Source of the DNA: Ruminococcus sp. | Lineage (GTDB): Bacteria; Bacillota; Clostridia; Lachnospirales; Lachnospiraceae | Length of the DNA: 64,000 nucleotides | NCBI GenBank assembly: GCA_013911065.1 | Contig: JACERV010000006.1 | Span: forward strand, 97,607 to 161,606 | Direction of reading: 5' to 3' | Position numbers and translations under genes: made by a program | Part shown: piece by piece, positions 6,576 through 15,132 of the stretch | Numbering within the stretch: position 1 is the stretch's first letter | How the letters are laid out: each line of letters begins with the position of its first letter | Notes under the pieces: model-generated | What the model was told of the DNA's origin: nothing | The model's input: only the letters and a program-made list of their open reading frames with translations | Database searches by the model: none

Positions 6576-8993
6576 TTACTGTCTCAATTCTATCCCCATC
6601 TCTTCCAGAGCTTTCAGGATTTTTTTCATAGCTGATGTTATGTCAGCCTCTTCTAACGTTTTATCTTTTGCCCTGAATACGATAGAATACGCAATTGATT
6701 TGTAGCCCTCTTTAATTTGAGCGCCTTCATATAAATCAAATAAGGCATAACTCTCCAGATAAGAACCGCCCTTTTTCTCAATGACTTCCTCTATCTGTCC
6801 TGCAAGTATATTTTTAGGTACGACCATACTGATATCACGGTGAACTGCAGGATATTTTGCGATTCCCATGTATTTTCTATCAAAAGTCGCGTATTCCAAA
6901 ATGCCCGGCATGTCAATCACTGCAATGTAAGCCCTTTCGCCGATTCCATAATTGTCAGCCACTTCTGGGTGTACCTCGCCCAAATATCCCACGTTCTTTC
7001 CTTTATAAATAATATTTGCCTGACGTCCCGGATGCAGATACGGTATTCCTGCATCCGGGCTGTAGGATTCCTTATCTTTCATTCCGATTTTTTCGAAAAA
7101 CTCTTCCACAACACCTTTCATGCTAAAGAAATCTCCGTTTCCGTACATGCCCAGTGTAAACTGCATACGTTCCTCCGGAAGTTCCGTTAGTGGAATTGCC
7201 TTAGGCAGATAAACATTTCCCAGTTCATAAAGACGCACGTCTTTGTTCCGGCGATTGTAATTTGTAGCAAGAGAAGTCAGCATACCATTCAGAGAAGTGG
7301 TTCTCATAATACTGTAGTCTTCTCCCAGTGGATTTATAATTTCCACAGCGTTCCGCAGCGGAGAATCTGAAGGAATCAAAAGCTTCTCAAATACCTTTGG
7401 ACTTTCAAAGGAGTAGTTCATACTCTGGCTGAATCCACAGAATTCTGCAATATCCTCAGCCGTCTTCTCAATCCGCAGCTTGAAGGAAATTTTTCCGGTG
7501 GTAGCTTCTCCTCTGGGAAGTGTAGTCGGTATATTATCATACCCGTAGAACCTTGCCACTTCCTCTGCCAAATCAGCAAGCCGGAATAAATCATGACGAA
7601 ATGTTGGCGCAATCACTTCTTTTGTCTGAGGGTCATAATCCAATCCGATTTTTTCAAAATATCCCAGCATTTCTGCTTCTGATATGTTTGTTCCCAGCAT
7701 CTCATTTATTTTTGCCCCATCAAAAGGCACTCTGACAGGTTCTTTCACCTTGCCGTACACATCAACGGTGCCCCCTATGACTTCCCCAGCCCCCATCTCT
7801 TCTATAAGCTGGCAGGCTCTGTCAATGGCAGCTTTTGCATTATTCGGATCAAGTCCTTTTTCAAATTTACCGGACGCATCTGTACGCAGACCTACTCTTT
7901 TGCTGGACTTACGGACGTTCACACCGTCAAAGCATGCAGCTTCAAATAACATTGTCTTTACATCATCTGTAATCATAGAGTTCTCACCGCCCATAATTCC
8001 GGCAAGACCAATAGCTTTTTCTCCGTCACAGATCATGAGTACTTCTTTATCTACTGTTCTCTCCTGGCCATCCAGGGTAGTAAACTTTTCTCCATCCTGA
8101 GCGGTTCTCACTATAATCTGGCGGCCTGCTATCATATCCAAGTCGTACGCATGCATAGGCTGACCGTACTCTTCCATCACATAATTTGTAATATCTACCA
8201 GATTATTAATCGGGCGGATTCCTACAGATGCCAGTCTTCTCTGCATCCATTTGGGAGAAGGTCCAATTTTAATATTTTTAACTACCCTTGCACAGAAACG
8301 AGGGCAAAGGTCTGTATTTTCAACGGATACCTTTACATAATCGTTTACATCCTGATTATTACCTGTTTCTGTAATAACAGGCGGTACAAATTCTTTACGG
8401 AAGGTTGCCGCCGCTTCTCTTGCAATTCCTATTACACTAAAACAATCCACACGGTTGGAAGTCACTTCATATTCAAACACTACGTCATTCAATCCCAGGG
8501 CTTCCACTGCACTCGCACCGATTTGTGCGTCCTCAGGGAAAATATAAATTCCCTCATCAGGAGATTCCGGGTACATTTCCTTTGTGGAACCCAGTTCTTC
8601 GATAGAGCACATCATACCAAAGCTCTCCACACCACGCAGCTTCCCCTTCTTAATTTTAATTCCTCCTGGTGTTTTGGAACCGTCATGTCCGCCTGCCACA
8701 CGTCCCCCATCCAATACAACGGGAACTTTATCGCCTTCATGCACATTATTCGCTCCGGTTACAATCTGAACAGATTCGCTTCCAACATTTACCTGGCAGA
8801 TAATCAGTTTATCTGCGTCAGGATGCCTTTCAATTTTATCAATCTGTCCAATGATAATCTTCTCCAGGTCTGCATCCAGCACCTCATATCCTTCTACCTT
8901 GGTACCGGACAATGTCATTGCATCTGTATACTCCTGCGCTGTCACATTCAAATCCGGGACATACGCTTTAATCCATGATAATGAAGTATTCAC
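6576..8993 (-). CDS. pheT: Phenylalanyl-tRNA synthetase beta subunit
   Basis: An 805-residue PheT of normal bacterial length. In order it has the N-terminal B1/EMAP-like tRNA-binding domain (about 40-155), the B3/B4 editing region, B5 (about 405-475), the catalytic-like core, and the C-terminal FDX-ACB anticodon-binding domain (about 710-805, from KYPAVHRDISMVVPK). It pairs with PheS as an alpha2-beta2 enzyme that charges and proofreads tRNA-Phe. The start is GTG at 8993 preceded by AAAGGAGG. It lies 36 bases after pheS. Confidence 0.97.
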   Translation of the reverse strand: MNTSLSWIKAYVPDLNVTAQEYTDAMTLSGTKVEGYEVLDADLEKIIIGQIDKIERHPDADKLIICQVNVGSESVQIVTGANNVHEGDKVPVVLDGGRVAGGHDGSKTPGGIKIKKGKLRGVESFGMMCSIEELGSTKEMYPESPDEGIYIFPEDAQIGASAVEALGLNDVVFEYEVTSNRVDCFSVIGIAREAAATFRKEFVPPVITETGNNQDVNDYVKVSVENTDLCPRFCARVVKNIKIGPSPKWMQRRLASVGIRPINNLVDITNYVMEEYGQPMHAYDLDMIAGRQIIVRTAQDGEKFTTLDGQERTVDKEVLMICDGEKAIGLAGIMGGENSMITDDVKTMLFEAACFDGVNVRKSSKRVGLRTDASGKFEKGLDPNNAKAAIDRACQLIEEMGAGEVIGGTVDVYGKVKEPVRVPFDGAKINEMLGTNISEAEMLGYFEKIGLDYDPQTKEVIAPTFRHDLFRLADLAEEVARFYGYDNIPTTLPRGEATTGKISFKLRIEKTAEDIAEFCGFSQSMNYSFESPKVFEKLLIPSDSPLRNAVEIINPLGEDYSIMRTTSLNGMLTSLATNYNRRNKDVRLYELGNVYLPKAIPLTELPEERMQFTLGMYGNGDFFSMKGVVEEFFEKIGMKDKESYSPDAGIPYLHPGRQANIIYKGKNVGYLGEVHPEVADNYGIGERAYIAVIDMPGILEYATFDRKYMGIAKYPAVHRDISMVVPKNILAGQIEEVIEKKGGSYLESYALFDLYEGAQIKEGYKSIAYSIVFRAKDKTLEEADITSAMKKILKALEEMGIELRQ

Positions 8994-9029
8994 TCTATTT
9001 TCCTCCTTTTTCTATATCCCGTTTTAGAC

Positions 9030-10049
9030 TTAAAACTGTTTCAGAAAACGGATATCGTTTTCGTACAGAAGTCTCATATCGTCAATCTCATATTTCAATA
9101 ATGCAATTCGCTCAAGTCCTACTCCAAACGCAAAGCCAGAATACTCCTCCGGGTCAATGCCGCACATCTCCAGAACATGTGGATGTACCATTCCGCAGCC
9201 AAGGATTTCAATCCAGCCAGAACCCTTGCAGAAACGGCATCCCTTTGCACCGCATTTGAAACAGCTTACATCTACTTCCGCACTTGGTTCTGTGAATGGA
9301 AAATGGTGGGGTCTGAATTTGGTCTTTGTATCTGGACCGAACAGTTCCTTTGCAAACACTTCCAGCGTTCCTTTTAAATCGGCAAATGAAATATTCTTAT
9401 CAATGACAAGACCTTCAATCTGATGGAAAGACGGAGAATGTGTTGCATCCACCTCATCAGAGCGGAATACTCTTCCCGGAGCAATCATACGGATCGGAAG
9501 CTTTCCCTGCTCCATTACACGTGCCTGCACCGGTGATGTCTGGGTGCGCAAAACAATGTCCTTACTCACATAAAATGTATCCTGTTCATCTTTTGCCGGA
9601 TGGTCGGCAGGAATATTCAGTTTCTCAAAATTATACAAATCGTATTCCACTTCCGGACCTTCTACAACTTCATATCCCATACCGACGAAAATACGCTCTA
9701 CCTCTTCCAGTGCTATGGTATTTGGATGTCTGTGTCCCACCATACTTTTTTTAGAAGGCAGCGTCACATCAATTACCTCTGCTTTTAACTTCTCTTCTCT
9801 AAGGAATTTTTCCATTTTCGTCCTGGACTCTTCCAAAACTACTTCAATGGCTGCCCTTGTCTCATTAACCAGCTGTCCCACCTTAGGCCTGTCCTCTGGT
9901 GCCACATCCTTCATTCCCTTGAGGACTGCCGTTAATTCCCCTTTTTTGCCCAGGAACTTTACACGCACATCATTTAACTTTTCCGGTATATCAGATGCCT
10001 GGATTTGTGCAATCGCTTCTGCCTTAATTTGCTCCAATTTTTCTTTCAT
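9030..10049 (-). CDS. pheS: Phenylalanyl-tRNA synthetase alpha subunit
   Basis: A 339-residue class II synthetase subunit of standard length with an N-terminal coiled-coil arm (residues 1-90) and a catalytic domain. Motif 2 is around RVFRSDEVDATHSPSFHQIEG and motif 3 is GFAFGVGLERIALLKY. A short Cys-rich insert (CFKCGAKGCRFCKGSGW) sits before motif 3; Cys-rich inserts here are known in many bacterial PheS proteins. The ribosome site is GAAAGGAGC, seven bases before ATG. First gene of the operon, directly after the T-box leader. Confidence 0.97.
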   Translation of the reverse strand: MKEKLEQIKAEAIAQIQASDIPEKLNDVRVKFLGKKGELTAVLKGMKDVAPEDRPKVGQLVNETRAAIEVVLEESRTKMEKFLREEKLKAEVIDVTLPSKKSMVGHRHPNTIALEEVERIFVGMGYEVVEGPEVEYDLYNFEKLNIPADHPAKDEQDTFYVSKDIVLRTQTSPVQARVMEQGKLPIRMIAPGRVFRSDEVDATHSPSFHQIEGLVIDKNISFADLKGTLEVFAKELFGPDTKTKFRPHHFPFTEPSAEVDVSCFKCGAKGCRFCKGSGWIEILGCGMVHPHVLEMCGIDPEEYSGFAFGVGLERIALLKYEIDDMRLLYENDIRFLKQF

Positions 10050-10091
10050 CTTTCTGCTCCTTTCGTAAAGCGAACATTTTTTTCATTACAT

Positions 10092-10337
10092 AAAAAAACT
10101 TCATCCCAATGAAGGGACGAAGTTCTACATTCGCGGTACCACCCTAATTCCTATAATTATATTATAGGCTCTTAGTTTTGTGTAACGTACAACATACGGC
10201 ATGCTCTACTTCTATTTCAAGCACGCAGCTATCGTGGGAATTTCGATTGCCATCTGAACTAAAGAAAACTTGCAGCCAGTGATTTTCTCTCTCTGATAGG
10301 AAATGGGACTCTACTATGCACGGTTATCGCTTTTTAC
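10092..10337 (-). promoter_or_regulatory. T-box leader of pheS-pheT-queA
   Basis: On the minus strand the conserved T-box sequence AGGGTGGTACCGCG lies at 10132-10145. It is followed by a terminator hairpin, CTTCGTCCC pairing with GGGATGAAG (10099-10122), and a seven-T run at 10092-10098. Upstream is the long stem I region with AGTAGAG on the 5' side. The best specifier candidate is TTC (Phe) at 10256-10258, followed by A, which fits tRNA-Phe sensing. Uncharged tRNA-Phe would stabilise the antiterminator and allow read-through into pheS. The T-box call is firm; the exact specifier is inferred. Confidence 0.93.
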
Positions 10338-10343
10338 TTTTCC

Positions 10344-10371
10344 ATTGTAACATAAGGTTTTTGAATGTCAA
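10344..10371 (-). promoter_or_regulatory. Promoter of the pheST T-box transcript
   Basis: Minus-strand TTGACA (10366-10371) and TACAAT (10344-10349) with a 16-base spacer. Start of transcription near 10337 would give a leader of about 290 bases before pheS. Confidence 0.8.
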
Positions 10372-10386
10372 GGAAATTTCTTCTTT

Positions 10387-11229
10387 TTACCTTCTCTTCC
10401 CATATCCTTCGAGTAATGCATTTAACTCTCCGCCAAGCAAAATGACATACATACACACATACAGCCACAGCATAATCAGGATAATTGTAGTCAGGCTCCC
10501 ATACATACTGGAAAATCCAGTAAAAATATCCAAGTAGACGGAAAATACAAAGGATATCATCAGCCAGACGCAGGAAGTAAATATAGCACCCGGGAGCTGC
10601 TGCTTCATGGTTGTTTTTGACATATTTGTTCTGTTGGGTAAAAATTTATATACCAGGTCCCAGAACAGTGTCAGTACAACCAGCGTTAAAAGTGTCCTGA
10701 TCTTAATAACAAGATCCATGATCGTTGTCAAAAGCGGCACATGCCTATATACAATCAGGCTGATTCTATTTCCAAAGACAGAAAAGGTCAGGGAAAGTAT
10801 AATCGCTAAAATAAAGATGACCGTATATATAGAAGCACGCATTCTCAGGTAAAGATAATTTCTAGTCTCTGTATTGTCATAAATGCAGTTCAGCCCCGAT
10901 GTTACAGAAAGTACTCCCTTCCCTGCAGACCAAAGAGCTACAATAATGGTAATAGGGATAATAGTTCCCGACTGTGCATAAACCTGATTTATTATAGAAG
11001 CAATCGTTCCTTCCACCGTCTTGGGAAAAATCTGCATGACTGCTTCCATCACATCTGTTTTCGTGACCGGTGTAAACTGTACCATTGTTAAAAGCAGCAA
11101 AATGATAGGTATCAGGGACAACACAAAAAAATAGGCTGACTGTGCCGCATAAGCTCCAGTATGATGTGACCCCACGATATCTGCCACTCTACGAATTTTA
11201 CCAACAACTTTTCTTACTCTTCCTTGCAT
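10387..11229 (-). CDS. YihY/BrkB-family inner membrane protein
   Basis: A 280-residue polytopic membrane protein of the YihY/virulence factor BrkB family (once misannotated as RNase BN). About six hydrophobic segments follow a basic N-terminus (MQGRVRKVVGKIRR). Family features include AYAAQSAYFFVLSLIPIILLLL and LWSAGKGVLSVTSGLNCIYD. The C-terminus ends GYGKRR. Function is not established; membership in envelope or transport processes is presumed. A promoter with an extended -10 (TGGTATAAT, -10 at 11293-11298) lies about 65 bases upstream. Confidence 0.9.
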   Translation of the reverse strand: MQGRVRKVVGKIRRVADIVGSHHTGAYAAQSAYFFVLSLIPIILLLLTMVQFTPVTKTDVMEAVMQIFPKTVEGTIASIINQVYAQSGTIIPITIIVALWSAGKGVLSVTSGLNCIYDNTETRNYLYLRMRASIYTVIFILAIILSLTFSVFGNRISLIVYRHVPLLTTIMDLVIKIRTLLTLVVLTLFWDLVYKFLPNRTNMSKTTMKQQLPGAIFTSCVWLMISFVFSVYLDIFTGFSSMYGSLTTIILIMLWLYVCMYVILLGGELNALLEGYGKRR

Positions 11230-11414
11230 CCTTCTCTCCCACTAGATTTCTTAATTTAAAATGTACCACAGTTTATCTGCTTCGAATCCAATATTATACC
11301 ATCTTTATCTGCAGTATACTAGATATGATTTCCTTATCTTCATAAAATAAACTTTTCAAATCATATCATAAAGGATACATTTATTCAAGTATGCTCTTCA
11401 ATACCCCCGGAGGG

Positions 11415-11455
11415 TTCTTGTATAATAGGAAACGCAGTTTCCTATTATACAAGAA
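11415..11455. repeat. Perfect 19-bp palindrome with 3-base loop
   Basis: TTCTTGTATAATAGGAAAC (11415-11433) and GTTTCCTATTATACAAGAA (11437-11455) are exact reverse complements around GCA. Both arms carry TATAAT. It lies between yihY and the small gene at 11.5 kb, just beyond that gene's own terminator. It is longer and more perfect than other hairpins here and has no U-tail, so it may be a dispersed palindromic repeat or a binding site rather than a terminator. Confidence 0.8.
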
Positions 11456-11458
11456 GAA

Positions 11459-11488
11459 AAAGACATCTGCACACTGGCAGATGTCTTT
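11459..11488 (-). terminator. Terminator of the 56-aa gene
   Basis: AAAGACATCTGC pairs perfectly with GCAGATGTCTTT around a six-base loop. It starts five bases past the stop of the minus-strand small gene, with a T-rich tail (TTTTTCTTC) on that strand. Confidence 0.85.
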
Positions 11489-11492
11489 ATCT

Positions 11493-11663
11493 TTAGTAGT
11501 TTCCCCAAAATGCCGGTCCTGTATTTTGACTCCTAGCCAAAGCTAGGTGGGCAACCGCATCTGCTTTTTTGTCTTCCACTGCAACGGAGGCCTGACATAT
11601 TACAGAAATATAAGAATCCCGTTTAAAGTATTGTAGGTTCAAAATAGCAGGTGTGTCGAACAT
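11493..11663 (-). CDS. Small protein of unknown function (56 aa)
   Basis: A 56-residue frame, MFDTPAILNLQYFKRDSYIS onward, ending NTGPAFWGNY. A promoter with TATAAT sits just upstream and its expected transcription start falls past the earlier in-frame ATG at 11696, so 11663 is the likely start, with a modest AGAGAAG site. A strong terminator follows the stop directly, so this is a complete monocistronic gene. The central part (ASVAVEDKKADAVAHLALAR) looks helical and the end is Gly/aromatic rich. There is no signal peptide, transmembrane segment or cysteine pair. I do not recognise the family. A leaderless peptide or small regulatory protein is possible, but nothing shows which. Confidence 0.6.
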   Translation of the reverse strand: MFDTPAILNLQYFKRDSYISVICQASVAVEDKKADAVAHLALARSQNTGPAFWGNY

Positions 11664-11684
11664 TTCAGGTTCTTCTCTAAATGT

Positions 11685-11713
11685 ATTATAACCCATTTAC
11701 ATAGAATTTACAA
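11685..11713 (-). promoter_or_regulatory. Promoter of the 56-aa gene
   Basis: Minus-strand TTGTAA (11708-11713), 17-base spacer, perfect TATAAT (11685-11690). Transcription would begin near 11678, about 15 bases before the chosen ATG, giving a very short leader. Confidence 0.72.
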
Positions 11714-11849
11714 CTGGTATTGAATTCTATTTTTTCATGCATTTCTTCAGTTCAGACAGAAATATATTTAAGTGTTTCTGAAGTCTTTTATGAACTTAAA
11801 ATTTGTGATATAGTTATTTTTATACCTATTGATAAAGGAGTCTTAAGAT

Positions 11850-12632
11850 ATGAAGATGAATGAGTTAAAACTTGTCTATTTCAGCCCGACGGGCACTACA
11901 AGAAAGGTCATTATGGAGGTTGCCAAAAGTATTGACCTTAAATCTGTCTCTTTCAATCTCACCGTCCACAAAGAAAAAAAGCCCTCTCTTCAGTTTAAAA
12001 AAGAGGATTTTGTACTTTTTGGCATTCCGGTGTACAGCGGCCGCGTTCCACAGACATTTTTAGAATATTTTGATCTTTTAAAAGGCGAAGATACTCCCGC
12101 AGCGTTAATTGCTACATACGGATGCCGCGAGTACGAAGATGCTCTTTTGGAACTGCAGACAGAAGTTGAAAAACGGGGCTTTAAAGTCATTGGTGCAGCT
12201 GCGTTTCCGACAGAACATTCTATAATCCGCTCTATTGGTTTTGGACGTCCAAACAAAGAGGACATGAAAGTAATTGCCGATTTTGGTATTCAGCTAAACC
12301 GCCGCCTAAAGAAAGAGAATTCTTTTGAAGAATTTCATATTCAAGTACCCGGAAATACACCATATAGGAAATATGGTCATGTTTCTCTTCACCCAAGAAC
12401 AAACAGAAATCTCTGTACAGAATGCGGAGCTTGCGTAAAAGCCTGTCCATCCGGAGCGATTCCTGCGGAGAACCCTAAAAAGACAAATAAAAAGAGTTGT
12501 ATTTCCTGCCTGAAGTGCGTGCGTGTCTGCAAGCAAAAAGCAAGAACTGTTAACAGTTTAAAAATAAGCCTTACAAACAGAAGATTGCGTAAAGTTTGCC
12601 AAAGCAACAAGACAGCTGATATATTTGTCTAA
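11850..12632 (+). CDS. EFR1-family flavodoxin/ferredoxin fusion
   Basis: A 260-residue EFR1-type protein. The N-terminal flavodoxin-like domain (about 1-165) has the FMN phosphate loop SPTGTTRKV and FGIPVYSGRVPQTF. The C-terminal part carries two 4Fe-4S clusters: CTECGACVKACP (about 190-201) and CISCLKCVRVCK (about 217-228). Such proteins move low-potential electrons in strict anaerobes; the partner is unknown. The ribosome site is AAAGGAG, ten bases before ATG. It stands alone and converges on pckA across a shared terminator. Confidence 0.92.
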   Translation: MKMNELKLVYFSPTGTTRKVIMEVAKSIDLKSVSFNLTVHKEKKPSLQFKKEDFVLFGIPVYSGRVPQTFLEYFDLLKGEDTPAALIATYGCREYEDALLELQTEVEKRGFKVIGAAAFPTEHSIIRSIGFGRPNKEDMKVIADFGIQLNRRLKKENSFEEFHIQVPGNTPYRKYGHVSLHPRTNRNLCTECGACVKACPSGAIPAENPKKTNKKSCISCLKCVRVCKQKARTVNSLKISLTNRRLRKVCQSNKTADIFV

Positions 12633-12695
12633 AAGTGTTTAGAAAAACAACTTCTACAGAAAGTGGATATGGGCCATGATTGACGAAAAATAAAG

Positions 12696-12713
12696 TACAG
12701 GATGTCCTGTACT
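12696..12713. terminator. Bidirectional terminator between EFR1 and pckA
   Basis: GTACAGGA-TG-TCCTGTAC with A residues on the left and CTATTTTTAT on the right. It lies between the two converging stop codons, 64 bases after EFR1 and 20 after pckA, and can serve both. Confidence 0.8.
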
Positions 12714-12733
12714 CTATTTTTATATGCTCATTT

Positions 12734-14425
12734 TTAATTCAATTCGTCTACTACTTTCTGAATTGCTGCAAGCGCATCTTCCGGCAGTTTATCATATCCT
12801 TCTTTTACTGTAGCAAATTCTTTAATCTCATTTACACGGTCATTCATACGAGCCTTTAACTGAGATACATAATCTGCATCGTTCAGGTCTGGAACAAATC
12901 CTTCCCAATCCATAATCTCAATATCAGAGAATGGTCCCCACTGATGGAATTCTGCTTTCTTCTCTACGATTGCTTCCAAAATTCCGAGTGTATCCTTAGG
13001 CTGAACTTTCTTGCCCATGAAATCGCCTGTGTTAATAATGTAACAATCTACATTCTTCTCTTCAACCAGTTTCTTAAACTTGCTGTAGTCATCTACCAGC
13101 GGATATGTTCTAAATGGGTTTGCATATGGAACAACTACCAGTTTGTTTGGATCTACTCCAGGAGCAAGTCTTTCCGCTGTAGTTCTCTTTGTAGCCAGTG
13201 TAGCTCCCATTACAGATGCAAGAGAAGCACCCTTTAATTTTACTACTGGTGGAATTGTAGGATCTTTCATAATCCAGAAAATTGCATTTACAGGAGAGTT
13301 AATCTTATCCACACGGTTTGGTGACCATAATTTAGATTTGATAGCACGTCCGTTACCATTTCTGATATCTTCTGTTACTAACTGAATCTTTCCATCTTCG
13401 TCACGTGTTGCAGCACAGTTCTGCGCTGTAAGCAGATATTTATTGTCTTCGCACCCTGTCGGATAATCCTGTGTCTTATCGAAGTAAGTAGGCTCAATAG
13501 CAACGGAAGCACATGTATCTGTATTGATAATGAAAGCATCATCATGAAGAACTTTGATATCATATTTTCCATCATGTTTTGCATGTGTAATTGTAGACTT
13601 TCCTGATCCTGACAACCCATATACAGATGCAACATACTTGCTGCCGTCTGCTAAAGTATATTCTTTCTGTCCACCGTGGCAGGATGCATATCCATTACGG
13701 TTGGCCAGTGCCCATACCATAGTAAGTGTGCCTTTTTTATGCTCACCAAAATATCTCATTCCAAGGATACATGCACAGTTTTGATTTGTGTTAAAATAGC
13801 ACATTGTCTGAGGATCACTCAGGTTGCTGAAGTCCACATCCGGAGTCTGCAGTGGTTTCCACTGTGGGTCGGAAAAGAGGTAAATATCCGGCTCTGTTCC
13901 ATTTCCTACAGGAATAGACTCTTTATACATCTTTACATAATCATCGGACATATACTGGAAGTTTAACATCCATGAGTACATAATATTTTCTTCGCCTTCC
14001 GGAATTAAAAGATGAACCTTTACCATGAACTCTGGATCAAGACCTGCATAAACTGTTGCATGATACATCTTTTTAAAACGGGATTTGTAAACCGCATCCA
14101 TTGCTACTTTATCCAGCTTTTCACAATCCACACCCGGCTCACCTGCAATACGGCGTGATCCTGCATAACGTCCTGTAATGGCACCATCATTAAATAAAAG
14201 AACTTTTGCGTCTGCATCCAGACCAAACTCTTCGCCTCTATATACCGGCATATCTGTTACGACTGTTCCCGGAGAATTCTTTGCTAAATTATATGCCTCT
14301 TTCAATGTGTTTACCGGAACCACGTTATTTCCGTAAAATGCTGTTTCAATAATGGACCTTGTCTTTGAAAAACCTGGCTTACCTTTTCCAATTTCACTAA
14401 TTGGATAATACGCTTTTGTTGACAT
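12734..14425 (-). CDS. pckA: Phosphoenolpyruvate carboxykinase (ATP)
   Basis: A 563-residue ATP-dependent PEP carboxykinase. It interconverts oxaloacetate plus ATP with PEP, CO2 and ADP. In rumen and gut Clostridia it often runs in the carboxylating direction for succinate or propionate formation. The kinase P-loop is GLSGSGKSTITHA and the following metal-binding segment is KVLHDDAFIIN. The protein is slightly longer than the E. coli enzyme (540). The gene has its own consensus promoter and converges on the EFR1 gene. Confidence 0.96.
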   Translation of the reverse strand: MSTKAYYPISEIGKGKPGFSKTRSIIETAFYGNNVVPVNTLKEAYNLAKNSPGTVVTDMPVYRGEEFGLDADAKVLLFNDGAITGRYAGSRRIAGEPGVDCEKLDKVAMDAVYKSRFKKMYHATVYAGLDPEFMVKVHLLIPEGEENIMYSWMLNFQYMSDDYVKMYKESIPVGNGTEPDIYLFSDPQWKPLQTPDVDFSNLSDPQTMCYFNTNQNCACILGMRYFGEHKKGTLTMVWALANRNGYASCHGGQKEYTLADGSKYVASVYGLSGSGKSTITHAKHDGKYDIKVLHDDAFIINTDTCASVAIEPTYFDKTQDYPTGCEDNKYLLTAQNCAATRDEDGKIQLVTEDIRNGNGRAIKSKLWSPNRVDKINSPVNAIFWIMKDPTIPPVVKLKGASLASVMGATLATKRTTAERLAPGVDPNKLVVVPYANPFRTYPLVDDYSKFKKLVEEKNVDCYIINTGDFMGKKVQPKDTLGILEAIVEKKAEFHQWGPFSDIEIMDWEGFVPDLNDADYVSQLKARMNDRVNEIKEFATVKEGYDKLPEDALAAIQKVVDELN

Positions 14426-14460
14426 CTACTAATTTCCTCCTTCAAATCGAAATTTGTTTA

Positions 14461-14489
14461 ATTATCCCATACTCAAACTGGAAAGTCAA
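14461..14489 (-). promoter_or_regulatory. pckA promoter
   Basis: Minus-strand TTGACT (14484-14489), 17-base spacer, GATAAT (14461-14466), about 36 bases before the pckA ATG. Confidence 0.78.
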
Positions 14490-14567
14490 CCCCTTTTTTG
14501 AAGGTCAGTCTTGTTCTTATTTCATTTATTGGCTGTTTTGTTAGGAATACCTACTAAATAATTGCAC

Positions 14568-14601
14568 AAAATGCAAGTAGAACGAGTTCTACTTGCATTT
14601 T
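14568..14601. terminator. Perfect 16-bp hairpin upstream of pckA
   Basis: AAAATGCAAGTAGAAC and GTTCTACTTGCATTTT are exact complements around GA, with A-rich and T-rich flanks, so it can act in both directions. It most likely ends the long minus-strand argH-to-membrane-protein transcript and insulates pckA. The 359-base gap 14426-14784 otherwise holds only the pckA promoter and the longer imperfect hairpin to its right. Confidence 0.75.
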
Positions 14602-14713
14602 TATGGTAAATATTAATCTATTTCTTGATGTTTTGTCCTTTTTCTGTGCCCTTTTTGCAATTTCTCTGTTAAATATTTCACTATTTAATATTATACAGAA
14701 GACCGAATAAATT

Positions 14714-14763
14714 TTCAACGATATATGCATACAAAAAAACTTGCTTCTGCACATATCGTTGAA
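14714..14763 (-). terminator. Long-loop inverted repeat after the small membrane protein gene
   Basis: TTCAACGATATATGCA (14714-14729) and TGCACATATCGTTGAA (14748-14763) pair at 15 of 16 positions around an 18-base loop. It lies 22 bases past the stop of the minus-strand 114-aa gene. The loop itself holds a seven-base A tract. It may be a weak terminator or RNA-stabilising stem. Confidence 0.55.
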
Positions 14764-14784
14764 AACCTGAATCGCCGTATATAA

Positions 14785-15129
14785 TTAAAAATATTTCTTT
14801 TTCAGCTTTGTTGTATAAACCATAAACCAAATGAGTGCGACCACAAATGCCGCCATTGCAACCATATCCAAAATAAAAATAGGAGTCACAAAATAGTGGA
14901 TTGCATCCACTGCCCCATAAAGAGTAGTCACAACTCCGAAAATAAGAACTGCCGGAAGTGCTTTCTCCATGTACGCTTTTTTGTCCTTGCACATATACTC
15001 TGTAAATCCCTTGCCAAGCAGAAGAACCTCGTTAATATGTCCTTCTTTTCTCATGGTTATATAGGCATACAGGGAATAGATGCCGCCGCCTAATATCATA
15101 AGGCTGATTGCCCCAAACATACTGTCCAT
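14785..15129 (-). CDS. Small membrane protein of unknown function (114 aa)
   Basis: A 114-residue protein with three hydrophobic segments, at about 4-24, 57-78 and 83-106, and a lysine-rich tail (KLKKKYF). A charged loop (residues 26-55) lies between the first two. I recognise no family. It follows thrC by only three bases, so it is co-transcribed as the last gene of the amino-acid operon. A role linked to that pathway is not shown; it may simply be carried along. Confidence 0.7.
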   Translation of the reverse strand: MDSMFGAISLMILGGGIYSLYAYITMRKEGHINEVLLLGKGFTEYMCKDKKAYMEKALPAVLIFGVVTTLYGAVDAIHYFVTPIFILDMVAMAAFVVALIWFMVYTTKLKKKYF

Positions 15130-15132
15130 AAA

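Noticed and set aside
10092..10145. Hairpin before pheS read as a plain terminator of yihY
   Set aside because: The T-box sequence and stem I upstream, and a promoter between yihY and the hairpin, show it is the T-box terminator.
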